Shown piece by piece: positions 1 through 8,298 of a DNA stretch of 64,000 nucleotides; position 1 is the stretch's first letter; every line of letters starts with the position of its first letter. The notes beneath the pieces were generated by a model, which had not been told where the DNA came from, did not search any database, and saw only the letters and a list, made by a program, of their open reading frames with translations. The stretch comes from Methylobacterium sp. AMS5. Its GTDB lineage: Bacteria > Pseudomonadota > Alphaproteobacteria > Rhizobiales > Beijerinckiaceae. The position numbers and the translations under genes are program-made. The stretch spans positions 4,469,501 through 4,533,500 of the forward strand of contig NZ_CP006992.1 of the NCBI RefSeq assembly GCF_001542815.1, read 5' to 3'.

Positions 1-41
1 AGGATTCCCGTAGGCGAGCCCGGCCTCGCTCGCTCGACCTG

Positions 42-320
42 GTGCGACAGGATGCGCCTGGAACACCCTCCGAGAATCCCGGTTGCCCGGCTCAAACCGA
101 CACACCGGGAGACGACCTTCGCAGGTCGAAGCATCTGAAGACGGATATGCCGAGCGATGCCGACCTGAAGGGCAATCCGGGCATCGGGCAGTCGAAGGGG
201 CTGACCGGAACCGACCCGGAGGCGATCGAGGGGGATTCCACCTTCGAGGGCGATGTCGAGAACGAGACCGCGCCGGAGGGCGGGGTCGATCCCGATCACC
301 GCGGGCGCACGAACGCCTGA
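42..320 (+). CDS. Small acidic hydrophilic protein, possibly 5'-truncated
   Basis: A 92-residue frame (GTG start) rich in Asp, Glu, Gly and Thr, with no membrane segment and no recognisable domain. Its C-terminal two thirds (KHLKTDMPSDADLKGNPG, later GDSTFEGDVENETAPEGG) has the composition of a genuine soluble, probably disordered protein; the other frames here are Arg/Ala-rich and look like shadows. The same frame stays open to the window edge, so the true start may lie outside the window or at another codon. It converges on the DUF4336 gene. No function can be assigned. Confidence 0.5.
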   Translation: MRQDAPGTPSENPGCPAQTDTPGDDLRRSKHLKTDMPSDADLKGNPGIGQSKGLTGTDPEAIEGDSTFEGDVENETAPEGGVDPDHRGRTNA

Positions 321-350
321 GCGATCGGCGGGGCAGCGGTTCGGCCCGCC

Positions 351-1085
351 TCAGTCGAGCAACCAGCGGAGGGAGCGGCGCAGTTCGGCTGTGCCGTTCC
401 GGTCGAACCAAGCGCCGTGGCTGAACACCACCCGCTCCGGCGACAGGGCGACGAGCCGGGCCGCGGCACGGGCCGCGTCGCGCTTGCGCAGGCGCACCAC
501 CAGCCTGAGATAGATCGGCGCCCGTCCATCGGGCGCGGTCGCACCGGCGATCCGCAGGAACGGGCGCAGCAGGGGCGGGAGCTTACCCGGTTCCAAGTTC
601 AGCACGAGGTCGGTCAGGATCAGCGTCGCCGAGGCGGCGTGGAAGAAGGCGACTTCGCGAAAGCCGAAGCCGCCGGGCACCACGACTTGCGACAGGTCGT
701 CGGCCCATTCGGGCGGAGCCGTGTCGCCGAGATCCCGATCGAGCCGCACGCCCGCCTGACGGACCTGTCGGCGCTCGCGCAGGTTCGGGGCGGCCCAGGT
801 CAAGGCCTGCGGGCAATGCCGCTGCCATTCCTTCAGATAGGTCCAGTGCCCGACATTGGGAGCGACGAGGTGGCGGATCGACCCGAGCGCTTCGATCTCG
901 CGGTGCAGGCGCGCGTCGTAGCGGGTCGGCGAGTGCAGCCACAGGCCGCCGTCTGCGAGCCGCACCACGGTCATGCGCACGGGCAGCGGCAGGCCGGCAG
1001 CGTGGATCGGGCCGCTGTCCACGATCCAGAGACCGAAGGCCACGGGCTTGAGCCTGTCGAGGGGCGGATAGGTGGGATCACTCAC
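351..1085 (-). CDS. DUF4336 domain protein (metallo-beta-lactamase-like fold)
   Basis: A 244-residue protein matching DUF4336 in sequence style: a Leu/Trp-rich N-terminal half (LKPVAFGLWIVDSG), a conserved HLVAPNVGHWTYLKEW segment, and a C-terminal PERVVFSHGAWFDRNG. The family resembles metallo-hydrolases, but its activity is not established to my knowledge. I chose the GTG at 1085 (reads VSDPTYPPLD) because residues upstream of it are low-complexity; a longer in-frame start exists at 1178 and no Shine-Dalgarno clearly decides. An IS element sits about 250 bp upstream, so its native promoter may have been altered. Confidence 0.7.
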   Translation of the reverse strand: MSDPTYPPLDRLKPVAFGLWIVDSGPIHAAGLPLPVRMTVVRLADGGLWLHSPTRYDARLHREIEALGSIRHLVAPNVGHWTYLKEWQRHCPQALTWAAPNLRERRQVRQAGVRLDRDLGDTAPPEWADDLSQVVVPGGFGFREVAFFHAASATLILTDLVLNLEPGKLPPLLRPFLRIAGATAPDGRAPIYLRLVVRLRKRDAARAAARLVALSPERVVFSHGAWFDRNGTAELRRSLRWLLD

Positions 1086-1337
1086 GGCATCGGGTCCGGA
1101 ATCGAGGGGTTTTGCCCAGGGCCGATCATGGAGCCGCCGCTCGGCAGCCGCGTGACAGGAGCATCGAGACGGCGGCACGGGACATCAACGGCACGGTGAC
1201 GGACCCTGAGATCGCAAATGCCGGGTCGCCCTGGCGACCGATAGACCTCCAACCGGAGCGCGCGCGCTCGGTTTCCGAATGAATGTCCCGCGGCCGTCGT
1301 TTCTGTCCTGTCGCGGTGCGGGAACAACGCTTTCGCG

Positions 1338-2202
1338 CTAGAGCCTGTTATGCACTTGTCATAAGCTTTTCAGCTTGTCGGAGCATGAGGCAGACGAAGG
1401 CGACCATGTGCAGGCCAGCCAACGTGCTGGCGTAGCGCTCGTAATCTTTGACCAGCCGCCGACAGCGGGTGGCCCAGGCAAACGAGCGCTCCACCACCCA
1501 TCGGCGCGGCAGCAGGACAAAGCCGCGCTTGGCCTCAGGCGCCTTCACCACTTCCAAGTCGATGCCGTGCGCGCTCGCGGCGGCGGCGGGCTTAGGCCCG
1601 GAATAGCCCTGGTCGACAAAGGCCAACTCGACGCTGTCGCCCGTCTCCGCCTGCACCTCGGCGGCCAGCCGGCCGACCTCGGCCCGGTCGTCGACATCGG
1701 CGGGCGTCACGTGCAGCGCCACGACATGGCCCGGCGTGTCAACGGCCAGATGCAGCTTCGCACCCCGCTTGCGCTTGGCCCCGTCATAGCCGGCCCGCTC
1801 GCCGCTCTCGGGCGAGGAGCGCAGCGTCCGGCTATCGAGGATCACCGCCGAGGGCTCCGGCTCCCGCTCCGCCGCCATCCGCAGCACCGCCCGCAGGTCG
1901 CCGGCCACGTCCGCGAAACTGTCGGCCGACAGCCAACGCTGCGTCTGCTGATACACGGCCGCCCAAGGCGGCAGATCGTGCGGCATGAACCGCCAGGGCG
2001 CCCCCGTCTTCACGATGTAGCGCAGCCCGTTAAACACCTCGCGCAACTCGTGGTCGCGCTGAGCCGAGTCCTCCCGCAGCAGCGCGAGGTAGGGCGCTAC
2101 CAGTGCCCATTCTTCATCAGACACGTCGGACGGATAGGAGCGGCGATCAGAAGGCATGATCCACAACGCCAATCCTGCCTATCAGTTCATAACACGCTCT
2201 AG
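1338..2202 (-). mobile_element. IS5-family insertion sequence, apparently complete
   Basis: An element of about 0.86 kb containing one transposase gene and bounded by imperfect terminal inverted repeats. Reading inward, the left end (from 1338) is CTAGAGCCTGTTATGCACT and the right end (complement from 2202) is CTAGAGCGTGTTATGAACT, 17 of 19 matching. CTAG at both outer ends could be a 4-bp target duplication of the YTAR type known for IS5, though its palindromic nature leaves the exact edge ambiguous. Ends and transposase look intact, so recent activity is plausible. Both genes to its right are damaged. Confidence 0.85.
1348..2157 (-). CDS. IS5-family DDE transposase
   Basis: A transposase of about 269 residues. 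It has the N-terminal DUF4096-like segment (SDVSDEEWALVAPYL, then GLRYIVKTGAPWRFMP) typical of IS5 transposases, then an RNase-H-fold core: the first Asp in AVILDSRT, the second in FVDQGYSG, and the Glu in the RRWVVERSFAWATR signature. All three catalytic residues are therefore visible. The ATG at 2157 is used here; TTG codons at 2166 (with AGGA six bases upstream) and 2172 are possible longer starts. The TAA stop lies inside the left terminal repeat. It catalyses transposition of the surrounding element. Confidence 0.88.
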   Translation of the reverse strand: MPSDRRSYPSDVSDEEWALVAPYLALLREDSAQRDHELREVFNGLRYIVKTGAPWRFMPHDLPPWAAVYQQTQRWLSADSFADVAGDLRAVLRMAAEREPEPSAVILDSRTLRSSPESGERAGYDGAKRKRGAKLHLAVDTPGHVVALHVTPADVDDRAEVGRLAAEVQAETGDSVELAFVDQGYSGPKPAAAASAHGIDLEVVKAPEAKRGFVLLPRRWVVERSFAWATRCRRLVKDYERYASTLAGLHMVAFVCLMLRQAEKLMTSA

Positions 2203-2291
2203 CCTTCCCGTGACGCCTCTTCCCGTGACGATCCTTCCCGCACGGCTGGAACGCTTGCCGGCTCCCGTCCCACCTCGCACAGGAGAAGGCC

Positions 2292-2628
2292 ATGGCGCCG
2301 CAGATCCCGATCAGCCGCGAGGCCCGCGCCGACGATCCGCGGGCCGATGCCGAGCGCGACGACGGCACCCATGAGATCGCGCCCGATCTCGCCGATCGCC
2401 GCCTCGTTCTGGCCAACGCTCGTGTTCGTCGGCTCCCTGCGCAGCCTCGCGGCGCTGAAGCCCGAACGGGTGGTGACGGGCCACGGATGCGCCCTGCACG
2501 GGCCGGAGCTGCGCCACGGCCTCGATGCGCTGGCGCAAGACTTCGAGCACGTCGCCGTGCCGGATCAGGGCCGCTACGTCGAGACGCCGGCGCGGGCCGA
2601 GGACGTCTCCGCCTACCGTTCACCGTGA
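2292..2628 (+). pseudogene. Remnant of an MBL-fold metallo-hydrolase (internal deletion plus frameshift)
   Basis: Two gene ends lie in different frames. From the ATG at 2292 the frame reads MAPQIPISREARADD, then RDDGTHEIAPDLADRRLVLAN, which looks like the N-terminus of an MBL-fold hydrolase. In the next frame it continues LVFVGSLRSLAALKPERVVTGHG and ends YVETPARAEDVSAYRSP, which looks like the C-terminus of the same family. Roughly 110 residues expected for a protein of this kind are missing, including any HxHxDH zinc motif, so no hydrolase activity is possible. A strong AGGAG ribosome site just before 2292 survives. The IS lies 90 bp upstream. Confidence 0.65.
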
Positions 2629-2639
2629 GGCCGGTGGCG

Positions 2640-3157
2640 ATGCGCGATCAAGCGAGCGCTCCCGCGCCGACGGAGGGGGCCGACTTCCCGGTCGCGGCGG
2701 GCGTGCTGTTCGGGCTCGGCCTCGGCGGCTTCTTCGACGGCATCGTGCTGCATCAGGGGCTGCAATGGCACCACATGCTCAGTTCCTGGTACCCGATCAC
2801 CTCGATCGAAAACCTCGAACTCAACACGCTCTGGGACAGGATTTTCCACAGCGTGACCTACGTCTTCGTCGTGGTCGGGTTGTTCATCCTGTGGCGCCGG
2901 GCGCGGGGGGGCGGCATCTCAGCTGGTCGAACCGGGCGCTGGCCGGCAGCCTTCTCGTCGGCTGGGGGCTGTTCAACCTCGTCGAAGGTCTGGTCGACCA
3001 CCAGTGGCTCGGCGTGCGCCACGTCAACGAGCAGGTGGACCGGGCACACTGGCTGGCCTGGGATCTCGGCTTCCTCGCCATTCTGTTGGGCGGCGTCTGG
3101 CTGCTGCGGACAGGGCGCCGGCAGGCCGGGGCGGCTCCCGCCGCGCTGTGGCGATGA
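2640..3157 (+). pseudogene. DUF2243 membrane protein, frameshifted in a G-run
   Basis: Residues from the ATG at 2640 (MRDQASAPAPTEG, then GVLFGLGLGGFFDGIVLHQ and LQWHHMLSSWYP) match the DUF2243 membrane family with its conserved His residues. The frame breaks after ILWRRARGGG. The continuation, SWSNRALAGSLLVGWGLFN and VDHQWLGVRHVNEQVD, is in the -1 frame and ends at 3157. The switch falls at the seven-G run 2905-2911; one more G would restore a protein of about 172 residues with four hydrophobic segments. This could be a true mutation, slippage-based phase variation or a sequencing error. Confidence 0.8.
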
Positions 3158-3333
3158 GGCGGGCGGGAGAGGGCGGCCTGCGGCGGGAAACGAATGCCCG
3201 ACGGCGGGCTTGGCCCCGGCTCGTCTTCGCCGCAGGCCTCGGCCTTGCGACGATGCCGGCTTGGCGCGTTCCGGTGTTCGGCATCCGGGTGAGCGCGGAG
3301 GATCTGCTTCAGATCCGCGGCCTGCCGTGGTGA
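3154..3333 (+). CDS. Small protein overlapping the DUF2243 stop
   Basis: A 59-residue frame whose ATG overlaps the TGA of the DUF2243 frame (ATGA), so it would be translated by coupling in the intact operon. It begins MRRAGEGGLRRET, contains a short hydrophobic stretch (RLVFAAGLGLATM) and ends SAEDLLQIRGLPW. The sequence is not one I recognise. The tight overlap and hydrophobic segment argue that it is real and envelope-associated. If the frameshift upstream is genuine, coupling would be lost and this gene may be silent. Confidence 0.45.
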   Translation: MRRAGEGGLRRETNARRRAWPRLVFAAGLGLATMPAWRVPVFGIRVSAEDLLQIRGLPW

Positions 3334-3378
3334 GAACCCCCACGGGCCGGCGCCGCTCTCATGACACCCAACCGAATT

Positions 3379-4185
3379 CTACGACATGTAGAACTTCATC
3401 AAAGACAGATATTGAAGGGCGCTGTCATCGCGGACATCGTTTTTATCGTGCGCGCGCCACATTTCTTCGAATCTTTCCTGGGATTTATTGATCTTATCAT
3501 CGTTGATTCCGAAATATCCGCGCGTTGCCTTCTTCTTGTACTGCTCAAGAGAGCGGACATGGTAGTGGTTGATTCTCAGTTTTTGATGTGATGGCGTCAT
3601 GTCGTCATAAAATCCATGCGGCGGGCGATCATGAAGAGCCGCTTTGGTTTCATCTACGAACGCGCCATCCAGCTTGAACGTATGCGATCCGAAAGGGTAG
3701 AATACCTTGGACGGTTTAACGATCGACTTCACATGTCTGTTCATGATGTAGTTGTCATCAGCCCGGTGAAGCATGGTTTCGATGACGGTCCCCTCCGGCT
3801 TCGTCTGATGCCCAGACGATCCGTAGATGTGCCAATAAACCCCGATGCCGGAGACATCTTCGTAGTCGCATAAAATATTCCTGATATCGCCGCCCTGGCT
3901 GGGGAACAGAAATTCGTCGGCATCGATGAAAGCAATCCAGCGAAACTGGTCGCCAAATATTTTAATCGCATCGATCTCGAAATCGATCGGGTCGCCCGAT
4001 CGACGATGCAGATATGTTACCGAAGCGGCATCGCGAAATCTTTTGACGACGGAGCGCGAATTGTCTGAGCTTCCATTATCTGTGATAATGAGATGCTCAA
4101 ATCCGACTGCTCGGTGGAATGCCATCCATTCGAGAATAAGGTCGTCTTCGTTTTTGATATGCACATATGCCGCAGCGTATTTCAT
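3379..4185 (-). CDS. GT92/GT2-like glycosyltransferase, AT-rich and probably acquired
   Basis: A 268-residue GT-A-fold glycosyltransferase of the GT92/DUF23-like type. It shows an N-terminal KNEDDLILEWMAFHRAVGF, the TDNGSSDNS motif of the nucleotide-sugar site, and a DADEFLFP metal-binding DxD segment near residue 90, followed by the late INHYHVRS motif. No membrane segment is visible. It probably transfers a sugar to a surface polysaccharide or lipid; the donor and acceptor cannot be told. Codon use is conspicuously AT-rich compared with every neighbour, and both flanks are AT-rich, indicating horizontal acquisition. It stands alone with no other polysaccharide genes beside it. Confidence 0.8.
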   Translation of the reverse strand: MKYAAAYVHIKNEDDLILEWMAFHRAVGFEHLIITDNGSSDNSRSVVKRFRDAASVTYLHRRSGDPIDFEIDAIKIFGDQFRWIAFIDADEFLFPSQGGDIRNILCDYEDVSGIGVYWHIYGSSGHQTKPEGTVIETMLHRADDNYIMNRHVKSIVKPSKVFYPFGSHTFKLDGAFVDETKAALHDRPPHGFYDDMTPSHQKLRINHYHVRSLEQYKKKATRGYFGINDDKINKSQERFEEMWRAHDKNDVRDDSALQYLSLMKFYMS

Positions 4186-4727
4186 TTTTGCTCCTTTGAA
4201 GATGTTTGATATAAAATATAAATTTCAATATATCTATCGGTCTATTTAATAATGAAAAGGTAAATTGCTTAAATTATCCTGTAGGTTGGCATTTTACTGT
4301 TATGATTACACGAATAATTTCCTTTTACACTATCGATTTTACCTTTGTGGCACCTTGCGATACTCTAAGGTGATTTTTCTACGAAAATTAATTTTGGGTT
4401 GTAAAAGAGTCAAGGTTCTCTTGCTATCGTGCTGCGCATCCAATCGGCCGGGCGTTCCCGCCGGATAGGTGACTTGGGCGCGGCCCATTCCCGCTCCTCC
4501 GGCACCGGCGTGCGAGCGGTGGTTGCAAGGGTGACCTCGGCGGTCGGACCCATTTCCCTGACTTCGAATCTCGCCGATCCCCGTCGCTCTTCGCGCCGGC
4601 GCCCCGATCGGTTAAATGGGCCGTTTACTCGGTGCCTTTCACGGGGGCCGCCGCGACGTTCCGCTGGAGGCGAGGGCGGCGGCTGGGCGATTCGTGAAGC
4701 ACTCTCGACGGCAGAGAGCGGATTTCG
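4186..4727. other. AT-rich to GC-rich transition, no convincing gene
   Basis: About the first 240 bases (to ~4430) are unusually AT-rich and probably hold the promoter of the leftward glycosyltransferase gene plus the edge of the transferred segment. Composition then returns abruptly to the chromosomal norm. The rest is the leader of glmU. A 67-codon frame at 4265-4468 has Cys/Tyr/Leu-rich, non-native composition and is not called. Confidence 0.6.
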
Positions 4728-6113
4728 ATGACGGCAGGCGCGAACCACGGGGCGGAGAGCGGCTTCACCGCGATCGTGCTAGCGGCCGGCAAGGGCGTAC
4801 GGATGCGCTCCGGCCGCCCCAAAGTGCTTCACGCGCTGGCCAACCGCTCGATGCTCGGCCACGTGCTCGCCGCGGTGCAGGAGGCGGGCGCCGCCCGCCT
4901 CGCCGTGGTGGTCGAGCCGGGCCGCGAGGATGTCGTCCGCGAGATCGAGCGGCTGGCGCCTGGCGCCAGCGTCCATCTGCAGGCCGAGCGCCTCGGCACC
5001 GCGCACGCGGTGCTCGCCGCCCGCGCGGCGCTGGAGGGGGGGCAGGACGTGCTCGTGGCCTTCGGCGACACACCGCTCGTCACGGCCGAGACGTTTGCCC
5101 GGCTGCGTGCCCCCCTGCATGAGGGTGCAGCGGTGGCGGTGCTGGCCTTCGAGGCCGCCGACCCCACCGGCTACGGACGCGTGCTGACGGAAGGGGACCG
5201 TGTCTTGGCGATCCGCGAGGAGAAGGACGCCTCGCAGGACGAGCGCCAGGTCAATTTGTCGAATGCCGGGTTGATGGCGCTCTCCGGCGCCCATGCCCTC
5301 GGCCTCCTGGAGCGGATCGGCAACGACAACGCCAACCGCGAATACTACCTCACCGACGCGGTGGCGCTCGCCGCCGGCGACGGCCTCTCCGTCGCCGTGG
5401 TGCCCGTGGCCGAGGCGGAGGCGCAGGGCGTCAACGACCGGGTGCAGCTCAGCCAGGCCGAGGCCACGATCCAGGCGCGCCTGCGCCGGGCGGCCCAGCT
5501 CGGCGGGGCGACGCTGATTGCGCCCGAGACGGTGTTCCTCAGTGTCGACACGGTTCTCGGCCGCGACGTCGTCGTCGAGCCGCACTGCGTGTTCGGCCCC
5601 GGCGTCGTCGTCGGCGATGGCTGCACCATCCGCGCCTTCTCGCACCTGCACGATGCCCGGCTGATGGAGGGCGCCGATATCGGTCCGCATGTGCGTCTGC
5701 GCGGCGGCGCGGTACTGGGGGCGGGCGTCCACCTCGGCAACTTCGTCGAGATCAAGAACGCGACCCTGCATGCGGGCGCCAAGGCCTCGCACCTGACCTA
5801 TCTCGGTGACGCCGAGGTCGGAGCGGGCGCTAATATCGGCGCGGGCACCATCACCTGCAATTACGACGGCGTGTCGAAGCACCGCACGCTCATCGGCGAG
5901 GGCGCCTTCATCGGCTCGAACTCGGCGCTGGTGGCGCCGGTCAGCGTCGGCGCGGGGGCACTGGTCGGGGCCGGCTCGGTCATCACCCGCGACGTGCCGG
6001 CGGATGCGCTTGCCGTCGCGCGGGGGCGGCAGGTCACCCGCGAAGGGGCGGCCAAGACCCTCCGCCAGACCCTGAAAGCCGCCAAGGCGGCCCGCGAGGC
6101 GAAGAAGAGCTAG
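4728..6113 (+). CDS. glmU: Bifunctional GlmU: GlcN-1-P acetyltransferase / GlcNAc-1-P uridylyltransferase
   Basis: A 461-residue enzyme that acetylates glucosamine-1-phosphate with acetyl-CoA and then couples it to UTP, giving UDP-GlcNAc for peptidoglycan and lipid A. The N-terminal uridylyltransferase domain carries LAAGKGVRMRSGRPKVLH (residues ~18-36) and AFGDTPLV. From about residue 250 the protein becomes a left-handed beta-helix of hexapeptide repeats (GDGCTIRAFSHLHDA, GAGANIGAGTITCNYDG) with the acetyltransferase NYDG/KH region near 380. Length is normal. glmS follows on the same strand after 285 bp containing a hairpin. Confidence 0.97.
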   Translation: MTAGANHGAESGFTAIVLAAGKGVRMRSGRPKVLHALANRSMLGHVLAAVQEAGAARLAVVVEPGREDVVREIERLAPGASVHLQAERLGTAHAVLAARAALEGGQDVLVAFGDTPLVTAETFARLRAPLHEGAAVAVLAFEAADPTGYGRVLTEGDRVLAIREEKDASQDERQVNLSNAGLMALSGAHALGLLERIGNDNANREYYLTDAVALAAGDGLSVAVVPVAEAEAQGVNDRVQLSQAEATIQARLRRAAQLGGATLIAPETVFLSVDTVLGRDVVVEPHCVFGPGVVVGDGCTIRAFSHLHDARLMEGADIGPHVRLRGGAVLGAGVHLGNFVEIKNATLHAGAKASHLTYLGDAEVGAGANIGAGTITCNYDGVSKHRTLIGEGAFIGSNSALVAPVSVGAGALVGAGSVITRDVPADALAVARGRQVTREGAAKTLRQTLKAAKAAREAKKS

Positions 6114-6114
6114 G

Positions 6115-6158
6115 GCGCCTTCCGACGAAGTGGTCACCGTTTCGTCGGAAGAAGGCGC
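6115..6158 (+). terminator. Hairpin after glmU
   Basis: Begins two bases after the glmU stop codon. GCGCCT + TCCGACGAA pairs with TTCGTCGGA + AGGCGC, with a three-base bulge (AGA) on the 3' side and an 11-base loop. It is followed by AAAA rather than a U-run, so it may be a weak terminator, an mRNA-stabilising structure, or a dispersed palindrome. A second small palindrome, CCTGAT-gca-ATCAGG, lies at 6184-6198. Confidence 0.5.
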
Positions 6159-6398
6159 GAAAACATGGAGCTCGAGACGCCGGCCTGATGCAATCAGGTC
6201 GGATATGGCTCCGGCAGCCGAGCCGAACGGCGTCCCACGGCCGGGAGCTAGCCTTCTCGCGCCGCGATCCGTACAAGCCCTTCCATCCGCGCCAAGCTCA
6301 AGGTCGGGCTCCTCTTGCACCGCAGGAAGCCTTGCCTCGGGCGGACATCCCATCATGGAATGTGACGGCGCCTCTGATCAACGGCTTCAGGATCGGCC

Positions 6399-8225
6399 AT
6401 GTGCGGAATCGTCGGCATCGTCGGGCGTGAGTCGGTCGCGGACGCGTTGGTCGAGGCGCTGCGGCGGCTCGAATATCGCGGCTACGATTCGGCCGGTGTG
6501 GCCACCCTGGAGCACGGCCGGCTCGACCGCCGCCGGGCCGAGGGCAAGCTCGCGAACCTGCAGCTCAAGCTGGTCCAGTCGCCGCTTCCGGGCGCGATCG
6601 GCATCGGCCATACCCGCTGGGCCACGCATGGACGCCCCAACGAGACCAACGCCCACCCGCACGCCACCGAGCGGTTGGCGGTGGTCCATAACGGCATCAT
6701 CGAGAATTTCCGCGAGTTGAAGAGCGAACTCGAAGCGGCGGGCGCGCGCTTCGAGAGCGAGACCGACACCGAGGTCGTGGCGCAACTCGTCAGCCACCTG
6801 ATGGAGCAGGGGCTCGGGCCTGTGGCTGCCGTCGAGGCGGCGCTGCCGCGCCTGCACGGCGCCTTCGCCCTGGCCTTCCTGTTTTCGGGCGAGGACGGTT
6901 TCCTGATCGGCGCCCGCCACGGCGCGCCGCTGGCCATCGGCTTCGGGCAGGGCGAGACCTATCTCGGATCGGACGCGCTCGCGCTCGCGCCCTTCACCGA
7001 TCAGATCACCTATCTCGAAGAGGGCGACTGGGCGATCCTGACCCGCGACGGCGCCGAGATTCGCGACATCTCCGGTGCCGCGGTGCGCCGGCCGCGCCAA
7101 AGAATCGCGACGCAGGCCTTCCTCGTCGACAAGGGCAATCACCGCCACTTCATGGCGAAGGAGATCCACGAGCAGCCGGAGGTCGTCGGTCGCACGCTGG
7201 CCCACTACATCGACATGGCGCGCGGTCGGGTCGTCCTGAAGGAGGAATTGCCCTTCGACCTCGCCCGGCTCTCGCGCCTCTCGATCACCGCCTGCGGCAC
7301 GGCGTACTATGCCGGACTTGTCGCCAAATATTGGTTCGAGACCCTGGCGCGTCTGCCGGTCGAGATCGACGTCGCCTCCGAGACCCGCTACCGCGAGCCG
7401 CCGCTGGAGCGGGACGGGCTGACGCTCGTGATCTCGCAATCGGGCGAGACCGCCGATACGCTCGCCTCGCTGCGCTACGCCAAGGCGCAGGGGCAGCACA
7501 CGCTGGCGGTCGTCAACGTGCCGACCTCGACCATCGCCCGGGAATCCTCGGCGGTGATGCCGACCTTCGCCGGGCCCGAGATCGGGGTCGCCTCGACCAA
7601 GGCCTTCTCCTGCCAGCTCACGGTTCTGCTCTGTCTCGCGCTGGCTGCCGGGCGCGCCCGCGGCACCCTGAGCGCGGAGCGTGAGCGCGCCGTCGTCGAT
7701 GCGCTCATCACCGCCCCTGGCCTGATGGCGGAGGCAGTGAAGATGGAGGCCGAGGTCGAGGGGCTCGCCCGCGAGATCGCGAAGGCCCGCGACGTGCTCT
7801 ATCTCGGCCGCGGCACGAGCTACCCGATGGCGCTCGAAGGCGCGCTGAAGCTGAAGGAAATCAGCTACATCCACGCGGAAGGCTACGCGGCGGGCGAACT
7901 CAAGCACGGGCCGATCGCCCTGATCGACGAGAGCGTGCCGGTGATCGTGATCGCGCCGCACGACGCCATCTTCGAGAAGACCGTCTCGAACATGCAGGAG
8001 GTCGCCGCCCGCGGGGGCAAGATCATCCTCATCGGCGACGCGAAGGGCGCGGCGGCCGCCGGGCTCGACACGCTGGCGACGCTGACCATGCCGGACGTCG
8101 ACCCGGTGATCGCGCCGATCGTCTACGCGGTGCCGATCCAGCTCATCGCCTACCACACCGCCGTCTTCATGGGGAAAGACGTCGATCAGCCGCGCAACCT
8201 GGCGAAGTCCGTCACGGTGGAGTGA
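6399..8225 (+). CDS. glmS: Glutamine-fructose-6-phosphate aminotransferase (isomerising)
   Basis: A 608-residue GlmS, the entry enzyme of hexosamine synthesis: fructose-6-P + glutamine to glucosamine-6-P. The start is fixed by the catalytic N-terminal cysteine exposed after Met removal (MCGIVGIVG). The class II glutaminase domain shows GHTRWATHGRP. Two SIS domains follow, with ISQSGETADT (phosphosugar site) and the C-terminal LAKSVTVE typical of the family. It feeds glmU just upstream; the usual intermediate enzyme GlmM is not in the window. The leader shows hairpins, but I do not see a glmS ribozyme, which is a Gram-positive feature. Confidence 0.97.
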   Translation: MCGIVGIVGRESVADALVEALRRLEYRGYDSAGVATLEHGRLDRRRAEGKLANLQLKLVQSPLPGAIGIGHTRWATHGRPNETNAHPHATERLAVVHNGIIENFRELKSELEAAGARFESETDTEVVAQLVSHLMEQGLGPVAAVEAALPRLHGAFALAFLFSGEDGFLIGARHGAPLAIGFGQGETYLGSDALALAPFTDQITYLEEGDWAILTRDGAEIRDISGAAVRRPRQRIATQAFLVDKGNHRHFMAKEIHEQPEVVGRTLAHYIDMARGRVVLKEELPFDLARLSRLSITACGTAYYAGLVAKYWFETLARLPVEIDVASETRYREPPLERDGLTLVISQSGETADTLASLRYAKAQGQHTLAVVNVPTSTIARESSAVMPTFAGPEIGVASTKAFSCQLTVLLCLALAAGRARGTLSAERERAVVDALITAPGLMAEAVKMEAEVEGLAREIAKARDVLYLGRGTSYPMALEGALKLKEISYIHAEGYAAGELKHGPIALIDESVPVIVIAPHDAIFEKTVSNMQEVAARGGKIILIGDAKGAAAAGLDTLATLTMPDVDPVIAPIVYAVPIQLIAYHTAVFMGKDVDQPRNLAKSVTVE

Positions 8226-8298
8226 CGAGAACGGGGACCGCCTTGCAGCCCCCATATGCGCCTGATTATGCTTCCGCCACCCGGCGGGAACTCCTTAG

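Noticed and set aside
4265..4468. A 67-codon frame in the AT-rich patch
   Set aside because: Cys/Tyr/Leu/Arg-rich with no domain or ribosome site; chance frames are common in AT-rich DNA that lacks codon bias.
6114..6398. A glmS ribozyme/riboswitch in the glmS leader
   Set aside because: The ribozyme is known from Gram-positive bacteria and a few others; I cannot find its conserved core. Only simple hairpins are visible.
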